Positions 15,765 through 22,115 of a stretch of DNA of 23,748 bases are shown here, piece by piece. The notes beneath the pieces are model-generated. The model searched no databases. It was not told the origin of the DNA and worked only from the letters and a program-made list of their open reading frames with translations. The DNA is from Oxalobacteraceae bacterium (lineage in GTDB: Bacteria > Pseudomonadota > Gammaproteobacteria > Burkholderiales > Burkholderiaceae_D), in the NCBI GenBank assembly GCA_003537575.1, contig DPRS01000013.1:1-23748 (forward strand), read 5' to 3'. Positions within the stretch are counted from its first letter, which is position 1, and the number at the start of each line of letters is the position of its first letter. A program made the translations under genes and the position numbers.

Positions 15765-15795
15765 CATATCTCTTATAAATTTTATTCATATCTCT
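15765..15795. repeat. 9-bp direct repeat at two-helical-turn spacing in a divergent LysR promoter region
   Basis: CATATCTCT occurs at 15765-15773 and 15787-15795, start to start 22 bp, which puts both copies on the same face of the helix. It lies in the 152-bp gap between the small membrane-protein gene (-) and the LysR gene (+). A TATAAA at 15774-15779 between the copies could be a -10 element. Possibly the binding site of the LysR protein or of another regulator. Confidence 0.4.
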
Positions 15796-15839
15796 GCTTG
15801 GCGGCATAATCTGCCAACTTGTTTACTTACCTCGATAAC

Positions 15840-16790
15840 ATGAGTTTCCTGACCCTTGATTTAAATCTTTTGCGCGTTTTCGATGCCGTCATGTCGGAGC
15901 AAAATTTGACGCGCGCAGCGAACCGGCTGGCGATGACCCAACCTGCCGTGTCCAATGCCTTGAAGCGCTTGCGCGATGCCATGGGCGATGAATTGCTGAT
16001 TCGTACCGCGCATGGCGTGCGCCCCACCCCCAGGGCGGAAGAACTATGGCCGACAGTACGCAATGCATTGGCAGAACTAGAGGCGGCCTTGACGCCGGAA
16101 GGTTTTGATCTTGCTAAGACAAAAACAACTTTCCGCCTGGCGATGGCGGATGCGCCGGCTGCGCTGTGGTTGCCGATGCTGGTGCAAGACATTCAGCACG
16201 AAGCCCCCGGCATGAATGTCCGCATGATGCCATTGACTACGCGCGACCCGCGCGCGATCTTGCTGCGCGGCGATGTCGATTTGACCATCGGCTTTTTTCC
16301 CGGCGTGGTTAATCAAATGGCAACCGAGCCCAGTACACCGATTCGCCACGAGCGCTTGTACACCGGCCAGTATGTTTGCGTCATGCGCCGCGGACATCCA
16401 CTGGCGTCGCAGGATTTGACTCTGGACGCTTATTGCGAAGCTAATCATTTGCTGGTGAGTTTTTCCGGACGCGCTCACGGACAGGTGAACGATGTGCTGG
16501 CGCAGCTGGGACGCGAGCGTCGAATTTTGCTGACGGTAAATCAGTTTTACACCGGGGGGTCGGTGGTGGCCAGCTCCGACCTGATTACCGTGCTGCCACG
16601 GCATTTAATTGCATCGACAGGCCGTGCCGATGAGTTGATTGCCAAGGAACTTCCTTTCCCCATGCCGCCCGTGCATGTCGATATGCTTTGGCATGAACGT
16701 GATGCCCGTAATCCAGCACATCGCTGGTTGCGTGGAAAGTTAGCGGAAGCAACTGATCATGCTATTGGGAGCGGCATGCTGAAGTTGTAA
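15840..16790 (+). CDS. LysR-type transcriptional regulator
   Basis: A 316-residue regulator of normal LysR length. The N-terminal winged helix-turn-helix is clear (LNLLRVFDAVMSEQNLTRAA, then RLAMTQPAVSNALKRLRD, about residues 6-50). The C-terminal part is a periplasmic-binding-protein-like effector domain of the NodD/PcpR-like subgroup (DPRAILLRGDVDLTIGFFPG..). ATG 15840 is chosen since MSFLTLDLNLL is the usual start; a TTG at 15819 would add seven residues. It diverges from a small membrane-protein gene, the classical place for a LysR target, and is closed by a very strong terminator. Effector unknown. Confidence 0.92.
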   Translation: MSFLTLDLNLLRVFDAVMSEQNLTRAANRLAMTQPAVSNALKRLRDAMGDELLIRTAHGVRPTPRAEELWPTVRNALAELEAALTPEGFDLAKTKTTFRLAMADAPAALWLPMLVQDIQHEAPGMNVRMMPLTTRDPRAILLRGDVDLTIGFFPGVVNQMATEPSTPIRHERLYTGQYVCVMRRGHPLASQDLTLDAYCEANHLLVSFSGRAHGQVNDVLAQLGRERRILLTVNQFYTGGSVVASSDLITVLPRHLIASTGRADELIAKELPFPMPPVHVDMLWHERDARNPAHRWLRGKLAEATDHAIGSGMLKL

Positions 16791-16812
16791 TAAATAAAAT
16801 ATATTTTTCTTT

Positions 16813-16850
16813 AAAAGCCACTGCTGGTTTTATCAGCAGTGGCTTTTTTT
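16813..16850 (+). terminator. Strong intrinsic terminator after the LysR gene
   Basis: AAAAGCCACTGCTG (16813-16826) and CAGCAGTGGCTTTT (16834-16847) are exact complements around a 7-nt loop, a 14-bp perfect stem running into TTTTTTT. It stops rightward transcription just before the origin-like region. Confidence 0.93.
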
Positions 16851-16966
16851 ATTTATTTCATTGCTGATAACACACGTATTTTTTTTGGTTTTACTTTGCC
16901 ATTCTTGTATTTTTTGAATTTTATCGAGCTGAGATGGCTTCTGAAATTGAAAAGAGGTTTTTTAAT

Positions 16967-17191
16967 AAGTATTTATATATATAAATAGTAGTAATAGTAA
17001 ACACCATGCTTTTCTGTGGATAAGTCCAAAATACTCTTAAAAATCAATTTTTTAAGCTCAGTACAAAGTATCTGATAAAGCTTGTTTCTGAGGCGGATAT
17101 TTTCTGGATAAAAAATCTGCTTACTAAGAAACCAGGCTTTGTTCACAAATCACTTCCCGCTTACACACCTCTTTATCCACAGTCTGGATAT
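16967..17191 (+). other. Origin-like module A (TA-rich stretch, DnaA-trio, DnaA boxes, IHF site)
   Basis: In order: TA-rich stretch (16972-16985); triplets TAG-TAG-TAA-TAG-TAA (16986-17000); 14-nt spacer; leftward box TGTGGATAA (17015-17023); IHF-like site (17042-17054); leftward TCTGGATAA (17103-17111, one mismatch); rightward TTGTTCACA (17139-17147, one mismatch); rightward TTATCCACA (17173-17181); then a degenerate TCTGGATAT (17183-17191). The leftward first box beside AT-rich DNA, an IHF site just after it and an opposite-facing last box repeat the plan of E. coli oriC (DUE, R1, IHF, ..., R4). Outer boxes span 167 bp. Confidence 0.7.
17042..17054 (+). promoter_or_regulatory. IHF consensus site in module A
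   Basis: AATCAATTTTTTA fits WATCAANNNNTTR at every position. It begins 19 bases after the end of the first perfect DnaA box, as the IHF site in E. coli oriC lies shortly after R1. IHF bending would bring flanking DnaA boxes together. Short AT-rich consensus matches occur by chance, but the equivalent position in module B also fits with one mismatch. Confidence 0.55.
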
Positions 17192-17494
17192 TAACTTGAG
17201 GTTTATTAGTATTTAGTTACCTGCCAACTGAATGTAGCTTCCTGCAAGCTTACTCATTCCATTTAATGGATCAGGCAAGGCAATGCTAGTCCTCTACCCA
17301 TCAATGCTCTGGAATGACTTTTACCGAATTGGCAAGGGTATTTGTTTGCTGACTGGCGCTCTAGAAATGAAACCCTGCAAACATTTCCAAGCCTACGTGT
17401 TCCTGTCTGTCCATAAAAATAGCTTTTAAGCTAAAGCCGTTTTACAAGAAAGTAGGGAATCGTACGAAAACGAAATCAAAAGCTTGGTTTTGAA
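17192..17494. other. Spacer between modules A and B; no gene seen
   Basis: About 300 bp without DnaA boxes or a credible reading frame, and less AT-rich than the modules. It contains two small palindromes, CCATTTAATGG near 17259 and an AGCTTTTAAGCT dyad at 17421-17432. I see no promoter, RNA gene or mobile-element end. The region may be the unconserved linker of an old tandem duplication. Confidence 0.45.
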
Positions 17495-17723
17495 TAACTA
17501 CTTATATATATAGATAGTAATAGTAGTAAACGCCGGCTTTTCTGTGGATAAGTGGTAAACCATGAATTTTTTCAATGGTTTATCGCATGGATAAGGACTT
17601 AGATAAAGCGTGTATCCACTTCTGACAAATTCTGGATAAAAAAATGAACTTTGGAAAATATTTTGCTTGTTCACAAAAGGCTCAGGAGATATCCCCATAG
17701 TTATCCACAAGAAATGTGGATAA
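17495..17723 (+). other. Origin-like module B with extra inverted DnaA box
   Basis: Second copy of the module: TA-rich stretch from 17502; triplets TAG-TAA-TAG-TAG-TAA (17515-17529); 13-nt GC-richer spacer (ACGCCGGC..); leftward TGTGGATAA (17543-17551); IHF-like site (17570-17582); leftward TCTGGATAA (17631-17639); rightward TTGTTCACA (17667-17675); rightward TTATCCACA (17701-17709). Each box lies exactly 528 bp after its partner in module A, while the DNA between has diverged. CTTTTCTGTGGATAAGT around the first box is identical in both. Unlike A, it ends with a further perfect box TGTGGATAA (17715-17723), giving a 9-bp inverted pair around AGAAA. The last box is only 38 bp from the LysR stop codon. 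Confidence 0.7.
17570..17582 (+). promoter_or_regulatory. IHF-like site in module B
   Basis: TTTCAATGGTTTA matches WATCAANNNNTTR except for one base and lies exactly 528 bp from the perfect IHF match in module A, although the bases around it differ. Its retained position is a better argument than its score. Confidence 0.4.
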
Positions 17724-17761
17724 ACCTTGTGTTTACGTAAATATTCTGGGAAATCGAGGTA

Positions 17762-18637
17762 TTAACTCGTCCAGACGCTGGTAAGCAGCGAAAAAACTGC
17801 AGCGATGGCAGCTTCATGCTGGCGCTTGGCCAGGGTAATGAAGCGTAATTCGGTGGTCAGGCTGACCGTATCGGCAATCACCAGTCCGTGCGCATGGGCT
17901 TCGCGCAGGGCAATCGATTCACGCACGAGCGACAGGCCGATGCCGGATTTCACCAGATCGAGCATGGATTGTTCCTGGTCGACTTGCGCTACTGTCGCTG
18001 GCTGCATCTGGTAGGTGGCGAATACTTCACTCAGCAAGCGGTGATGCACTGAATCGGGAGGCGTCCAGATCCAGGGCAATTGCGCCAGTGCCGGCCAATC
18101 CTTGCCTGTAACGCGGTTTTTCCAGCCGCGCGGTGCCACTACGTTGTAGGTAAAAGGCGTCAAGACGATGGAATGGACTTCCTTGCCTGGCGTGCCGAGG
18201 TAATAACCGGCGTCGAGCTGGCCATCTTTTACCATTTGCAAAACGGTGCCCGACATACCGTGCTGCAAATGCGGTTTCAATTGCGGCCACGATTCGACCA
18301 GGCGCTTCAGGAAAGCGCCAAGACGGGTGAATTCCGGGTCGAGAATGGTGCCAATTGCCAGCGAACCGCTGAGGGTTGAATGCAGGGCATCGGCGGCTTG
18401 CTGTAATTCCGCCATGTTGGCCAGGATGCGTTCGGCCAGCGGTAAGAGTTTCACGCCTTCCGCCGTCAAGACCATGCCGGCCGGCGTGCGGGCAAACAGC
18501 TGGACTTGCAGGGAGGCTTGCAATGCCTTGATTTGCAGGCTCACGGCGGGCTGTGTCAGATGCAGCGTGGCGGCGGCGCGCGTCAGGTTGCCGGTACGGG
18601 CGACCGTGATGAAGGCGCGGAGCTGACTTGGATCCAT
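17762..18637 (-). CDS. LysR-type regulator divergent from the mmsA-GMC operon
   Basis: A 291-residue LysR regulator: winged helix-turn-helix at about 3-60 (LRAFITVARTGNLTRAAATL, then HLTQPAVSLQIKALQ), linker helix, then effector domain (SGSLAIGTILDPEFTR.., QLDAGYYLG, GIGLSLVRESIAL). The ATG at 18637 gives the usual LysR start (MDPSQLRAF). It diverges from mmsA across 130 bp that contain a palindromic T-N11-A motif, so it most likely activates mmsA-GMC and represses itself. In Pseudomonas denitrificans, LysR proteins next to mmsA/hpdH respond to 3-hydroxypropionate; a similar effector here is inference. Its 3' end faces the origin-like region with no terminator in the 38-bp gap. Confidence 0.93.
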   Translation of the reverse strand: MDPSQLRAFITVARTGNLTRAAATLHLTQPAVSLQIKALQASLQVQLFARTPAGMVLTAEGVKLLPLAERILANMAELQQAADALHSTLSGSLAIGTILDPEFTRLGAFLKRLVESWPQLKPHLQHGMSGTVLQMVKDGQLDAGYYLGTPGKEVHSIVLTPFTYNVVAPRGWKNRVTGKDWPALAQLPWIWTPPDSVHHRLLSEVFATYQMQPATVAQVDQEQSMLDLVKSGIGLSLVRESIALREAHAHGLVIADTVSLTTELRFITLAKRQHEAAIAAVFSLLTSVWTS

Positions 18638-18668
18638 GCTGATTCTCAGACTTTGATGATGCTTTAAT

Positions 18669-18685
18669 CATAAATTAAATTTATG
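18669..18685. promoter_or_regulatory. Palindromic LysR operator (T-N11-A) with a third half-site
   Basis: CATAAATTAAATTTATG is a perfect dyad of 8-bp arms around one base, containing TAAATTAAATTTA, a T-N11-A LysR box. The half-site CATAAATT returns at 18715-18722, 46 bp further and overlapping the presumed -10 of mmsA. A strong distal recognition site plus a weaker site over the promoter is the usual LysR arrangement. Confidence 0.7.
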
Positions 18686-18690
18686 GAGTG

Positions 18691-18720
18691 TTGATAATAT
18701 CTGATTGGATTCACCATAAA
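18691..18720 (+). promoter_or_regulatory. Candidate promoter of the mmsA-GMC operon
   Basis: TTGATA (18691-18696, 5/6) and CATAAA (18715-18720, 4/6) are 18 bp apart, directly downstream of the LysR palindrome. The weak -10 and long spacer fit an activator-dependent promoter. AAGGAA about seven bases before ATG 18768 is the ribosome site. Confidence 0.5.
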
Positions 18721-18767
18721 TTCGGCGATATTCTGCGGAAATTGTTTTATCTACCTAAGGAATATTT

Positions 18768-20288
18768 ATGGCTGAGCAGTCTGTTTCCAGCATCGCGCAC
18801 TTTATCAATGGTCGCGTAACGGCTTCTACGAGCGGCCGTCGGCAAGCGGTTTTTAATCCGGCAACCGGAGAAGCCACGGCCGAAGTCGGACTAGGAAGCG
18901 TCGGCGAAGTGAATGCCGCGGTAGCGGCGGCCAAGGCTGCTGCACCGGCCTGGGCAGAGACGGCGCCTTTGAAACGTGCGCGCATCCTGTTCAAGTTCAA
19001 GGAATTGATGGAAAAGCACCACGACGCGCTGGCTGCCGCCATCACCCGGGAACATGGCAAGGTATTTTCCGATGCGAAGGGTGAAGTGGTGCGCGGCATC
19101 GAGGTGGTGGAGTTCGCCTGCGGCGTGCCGCAGCTGCTCAAGACCCAGTTCACCGACAATATCGGTGGCTGCATCGATAATTGGCAATTGCGTCAGCCGC
19201 TGGGTGTCACCGCCGGCATCACGCCCTTCAATTTCCCCGTGATGGTGCCTTTGTGGATGGCGCCGATGGCGCTGGCAACCGGTAATACCTTCGTGCTGAA
19301 ACCTTCCGAGCGCGATCCTTCGCCCTCGCTGATGCTGGCGGATTTGCTGCAGCAGGCGGGACTGCCGGACGGCGTCTTCAACGTGGTGCAAGGCGACAAG
19401 GTCGCGGTCGACGCGCTGCTGCAGCACCCTGATGTGAAAGCGGTGTCTTTCGTCGGTTCGACGCCGATCGCCGAATACATCTATACCGAAGGCGCCAAGC
19501 GTAAGGGACCTTATCCGCTGCGCGTGCAGGCGCTGGGCGGCGCCAAGAACCACCTCGTGGTGATGCCCGATGCCGATCTCGGCCAGGCAGTCGATGCCTT
19601 GATCGGCGCGGCGTATGGCTCCGCTGGCGAGCGCTGCATGGCGATTTCCGTGGCGGTGGCGGTCGGTGACATAGCGGACCGCCTGGTCGAGGCGCTGGTA
19701 CCGCGCGTGAAGGCGCTCAAGATCAGGAACGGCATGGAAGCCGATGCCGAAATGGGACCGGTGGTGACCGCCGTTCACAAGGCGAGGATCGAAGGCTACA
19801 TCGATGCCGGTGTCAAGGCTGGCGCCAGGCTGCTGGCGGATGGACGCGGTTTGCGCGTGCCGGGCCATGAGCAAGGCTTTTTCCTGGGCGGCAGCCTGTT
19901 CGACCATGTCACGCCGGAGATGAGCATCTACCGCGAAGAGATTTTCGGGCCGGTGTTGTGCGTGGTGCGGGTGCCGGACCTGGCCGCTGCGGTACAACTC
20001 ATCAATGCGCATGAATTCGGCAATGGCGTGTCGCTCTTCACTTCGGATGGCCAAACTGCGCGCGAATTCTCGCGGCATGTCGAGGCGGGGATGGTCGGCG
20101 TGAACGTGCCCATTCCGGTACCGATGGCCTGGCATTCGTTCGGCGGCTGGAAGCGTTCGCTGTTCGGCGACGCCCATGCCTATGGCGAGGAAGGCATCCG
20201 TTTTTACACCCGCTACAAGTCGATTATGCAGCGCTGGCCGGAATCGATCGCCAAGGGCGCCGAGTTCACCATGCCGGTGGCGAAATAA
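18768..20288 (+). CDS. mmsA: CoA-acylating methylmalonate/malonate semialdehyde dehydrogenase
   Basis: A 506-residue aldehyde dehydrogenase of the MmsA type, which converts methylmalonate semialdehyde to propionyl-CoA, or malonate semialdehyde to acetyl-CoA, with NAD+ and release of CO2. Typical segments: GITPFNFPVMVPLWM, the VLKPSERDPS nucleotide region, VSFVGSTPIAEYIY, and the catalytic Cys290 in GSAGERCMAIS; the end RSLFGDAHAYGEEGIRFYTRYK is family-specific. The Arg-containing ERC motif rather than a Gln/Lys variant is still within MmsA. It is first in an operon with a GMC oxidoreductase ten bases downstream and is controlled by the divergent LysR gene. With that partner the malonate-semialdehyde reaction (3-hydroxypropionate catabolism) is most likely; valine or inositol breakdown is the alternative. 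Confidence 0.94.
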   Translation: MAEQSVSSIAHFINGRVTASTSGRRQAVFNPATGEATAEVGLGSVGEVNAAVAAAKAAAPAWAETAPLKRARILFKFKELMEKHHDALAAAITREHGKVFSDAKGEVVRGIEVVEFACGVPQLLKTQFTDNIGGCIDNWQLRQPLGVTAGITPFNFPVMVPLWMAPMALATGNTFVLKPSERDPSPSLMLADLLQQAGLPDGVFNVVQGDKVAVDALLQHPDVKAVSFVGSTPIAEYIYTEGAKRKGPYPLRVQALGGAKNHLVVMPDADLGQAVDALIGAAYGSAGERCMAISVAVAVGDIADRLVEALVPRVKALKIRNGMEADAEMGPVVTAVHKARIEGYIDAGVKAGARLLADGRGLRVPGHEQGFFLGGSLFDHVTPEMSIYREEIFGPVLCVVRVPDLAAAVQLINAHEFGNGVSLFTSDGQTAREFSRHVEAGMVGVNVPIPVPMAWHSFGGWKRSLFGDAHAYGEEGIRFYTRYKSIMQRWPESIAKGAEFTMPVAK

Positions 20289-20297
20289 GGAATGGCC

Positions 20298-21962
20298 ATG
20301 CAGTCAGCGGGACAATACGATTACATCATCATCGGTGCCGGTTCCGCCGGCTGCGTGCTGGCCAATCGCCTGAGCGAGAATCCGGACGTCAAGGTCTTGC
20401 TGCTGGAGGCCGGCAAGAAGGACGATTATCTGTGGGTGCATATCCCGGTCGGTTATCTGTATTGTATCGACAATGCGCGCACCGACTGGTGCTTCCGTAC
20501 CGAGAGCGATCCCGGCTTGAATGGCCGCAGCCTGATTTACCCGCGCGGCAAGTTGCTGGGTGGTTCATCCTCGATCAACGGCATGATCTACATGCGCGGC
20601 CAGGCACGCGACTATGACGAGTGGGCACGTCTGACGGGGGACGACAGCTGGCGCTGGGACAAGGTGCTGCCGGTGTTCATGCGCAGCGAAGACCATCATC
20701 GCGGCGGCGACGCCTTTCATGGCACAGGGGGGGAATGGCGGGTGGAGAAGCAGCGCCTGTCATGGGAAATTCTGGAAGCTTTTCGGACTGCCGCGGCGCA
20801 GACCGGCATTCCTTCGACCGAAGATTTCAACCAGGGCGACAATGAAGGTTGCGGCTATTTCGAAGTTAACCAGAAACGCGGCTGGCGCTGGAGCACGGCG
20901 CGCGCTTTTCTCAAGCCCGCGCTCAAGCGTGGCAACCTGACTGTCATGACCGGCTGCCATGTGGAGCGTTTACGAATTGCCGCCACTATGCATGGCAAGG
21001 CTTGCCGCGGGGTCGAATTCATACGCGAAGGCAGCCGCTGGTTTGCGGCGGCGGCTCGTGAAACCATTCTCTGTGCCGGCGCCATTGGTTCGCCGCAGAT
21101 TCTGCAGCTGTCGGGGATAGGCCCGGCTGCCTTGCTGCGCGAACATGGTATTGCCGTGCAAGCCGACTTGCCGGGAGTCGGGGGAAATCTGCAAGACCAT
21201 TTGCAATTACGCATGATCTTTCAGATCAAGGGCGCCCGCACTCTCAACACCATGGCAAACAACTGGTTCGGCAAGATGAAAATCGGCCTGGAATACTTGC
21301 TTTTCCAGCGCGGACCGATGTCGATGGCGCCTTCTCAGCTTGGCGCATTCGCCCGTTCCGATTCGGGCCAGGCGACGGCGAATCTGGAATATCACGTCCA
21401 GCCCTTGTCGCTGGAACGTTTCGGCGAAGCCTTGCATGATTTTCCGGCGTTTACTGCCAGTGTCTGCAATCTGCGGCCCAGCTCGCGCGGCCATGTGAGG
21501 GTGGCGTCGCGTGACTCCTTGACCGCACCGAAAATCACGCCGAATTATCTGAGCACGGCGGAAGATCGGCGGATAGCGGCTAATTCGCTTGCACTGACGC
21601 GAAAAATAGTTTCCGCTCCCGCGCTGCAACAATTCTCGCCTAAAGAAATTAAGCCCGGTTTAAGTTACAGAAATCTTGAGGAGCTTGCCCATGCAGCGGG
21701 CGATATCGGTACAACCATTTTTCACCCGGTGGGCACTTGCAAGATGGGCACTGCGGATGACCCGATGGCGGTGCTCGATAGTCGTTTGCGCGTGAAGGGA
21801 ATCCATGCTTTACGCGTAGTCGATGCATCGGCCATGCCGACGATAACTTCCGGTAATACCAATTCCCCCACGATCATGCTGGCCGAAAAGGCTGCACAGG
21901 ATATCAAGTCGCTGTTCTCCAGCATTGCGCTGCAACAAACAAAGGAGGAATCATTGCAGTAA
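20298..21962 (+). CDS. hpdH: GMC family FAD-dependent alcohol dehydrogenase, probable 3-hydroxypropionate dehydrogenase
   Basis: A 554-residue choline-dehydrogenase-like flavoprotein. The dinucleotide-binding GAGSAGC follows the start at residues 13-19, then LLLEAGKKD and the FAD-contacting PRGKLLGGSSSINGM. The active-site pair is His476 (FHPVGTCKMG) and Asn520 (SGNTNSPT), 44 residues apart, as in choline oxidase. ATG 20298 is taken because AAGGA lies six bases before it; the ATG at 20292 abuts that sequence. It probably oxidises a hydroxy-acid to the semialdehyde used by the adjacent MmsA. In Pseudomonas denitrificans HpdH of this family does this for 3-hydroxypropionate. The symbol rests on family and context, not on proof of substrate. 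Confidence 0.82.
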   Translation: MQSAGQYDYIIIGAGSAGCVLANRLSENPDVKVLLLEAGKKDDYLWVHIPVGYLYCIDNARTDWCFRTESDPGLNGRSLIYPRGKLLGGSSSINGMIYMRGQARDYDEWARLTGDDSWRWDKVLPVFMRSEDHHRGGDAFHGTGGEWRVEKQRLSWEILEAFRTAAAQTGIPSTEDFNQGDNEGCGYFEVNQKRGWRWSTARAFLKPALKRGNLTVMTGCHVERLRIAATMHGKACRGVEFIREGSRWFAAAARETILCAGAIGSPQILQLSGIGPAALLREHGIAVQADLPGVGGNLQDHLQLRMIFQIKGARTLNTMANNWFGKMKIGLEYLLFQRGPMSMAPSQLGAFARSDSGQATANLEYHVQPLSLERFGEALHDFPAFTASVCNLRPSSRGHVRVASRDSLTAPKITPNYLSTAEDRRIAANSLALTRKIVSAPALQQFSPKEIKPGLSYRNLEELAHAAGDIGTTIFHPVGTCKMGTADDPMAVLDSRLRVKGIHALRVVDASAMPTITSGNTNSPTIMLAEKAAQDIKSLFSSIALQQTKEESLQ

Positions 21963-22060
21963 AAATACTGTAGGTGAGAAAAGTATTTCGGATGTGAATC
22001 TCTGGTATTGTTTCTTGGAATAAGAGCTAGTACTATTCGCAAAATTTCGTAGTAAAAAAC

Positions 22061-22086
22061 GCGCTGTTATTATCAAGTAACGGCGC
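22061..22086 (+). promoter_or_regulatory. Stem-loop in the leader of the Liv-type operon
   Basis: GCGCTGTTA (22061-22069) pairs with TAACGGCGC (22078-22086), nine pairs with one G-U, around an 8-nt loop. No U-run follows; the ribosome site AAGGAG is 18 bp on. Possible leader control element, or the end of a short upstream transcript. A weak promoter, TTGTTT (22008-22013) with TACTAT (22031-22036) at 17 bp, lies before it. Confidence 0.35.
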
Positions 22087-22115
22087 AAGCGATAGAAGTA
22101 CTAGAAGGAGAAATG

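Larger units (their letters stand above)
16851..17761. other. AT-rich non-coding region with duplicated replication-origin-like module
   Basis: The gap between the two convergent LysR genes is 971 bp, far longer than needed for transcription ends, and has no credible gene; a 70-codon open frame at 17498-17710 (-) lies across conserved DNA sites and is rejected. It contains five perfect DnaA boxes (TTATCCACA in either direction: 17015-17023, 17173-17181, 17543-17551, 17701-17709, 17715-17723) and four boxes with one mismatch to TTATNCACA or TTATCCACA (17103-17111, 17139-17147, 17631-17639, 17667-17675). The sites fall into two modules, A and B, related by a 528-bp shift. This is what an oriC or another DnaA-controlled locus such as datA or DARS looks like. 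No dnaA, dnaN, gyrB or rpmH is nearby in the window. Confidence 0.75.

Noticed and set aside
17498..17710. 70-codon minus-strand frame in the origin-like region
   Set aside because: It runs through the DnaA boxes and triplets of module B, is rich in Tyr, Ile and Phe from AT-rich DNA, and module A has no matching frame.
16861..17761. Plasmid-type iteron origin or insertion-sequence remnant
   Set aside because: Repeats are DnaA boxes in both orientations within a 528-bp duplication, not short iterons in one direction; no rep gene, transposase or terminal inverted repeats are seen.
18891..20177. 428-codon minus-strand frame opposite mmsA
   Set aside because: Antisense shadow of a clear aldehyde dehydrogenase; composition is Arg/His-rich without motifs.
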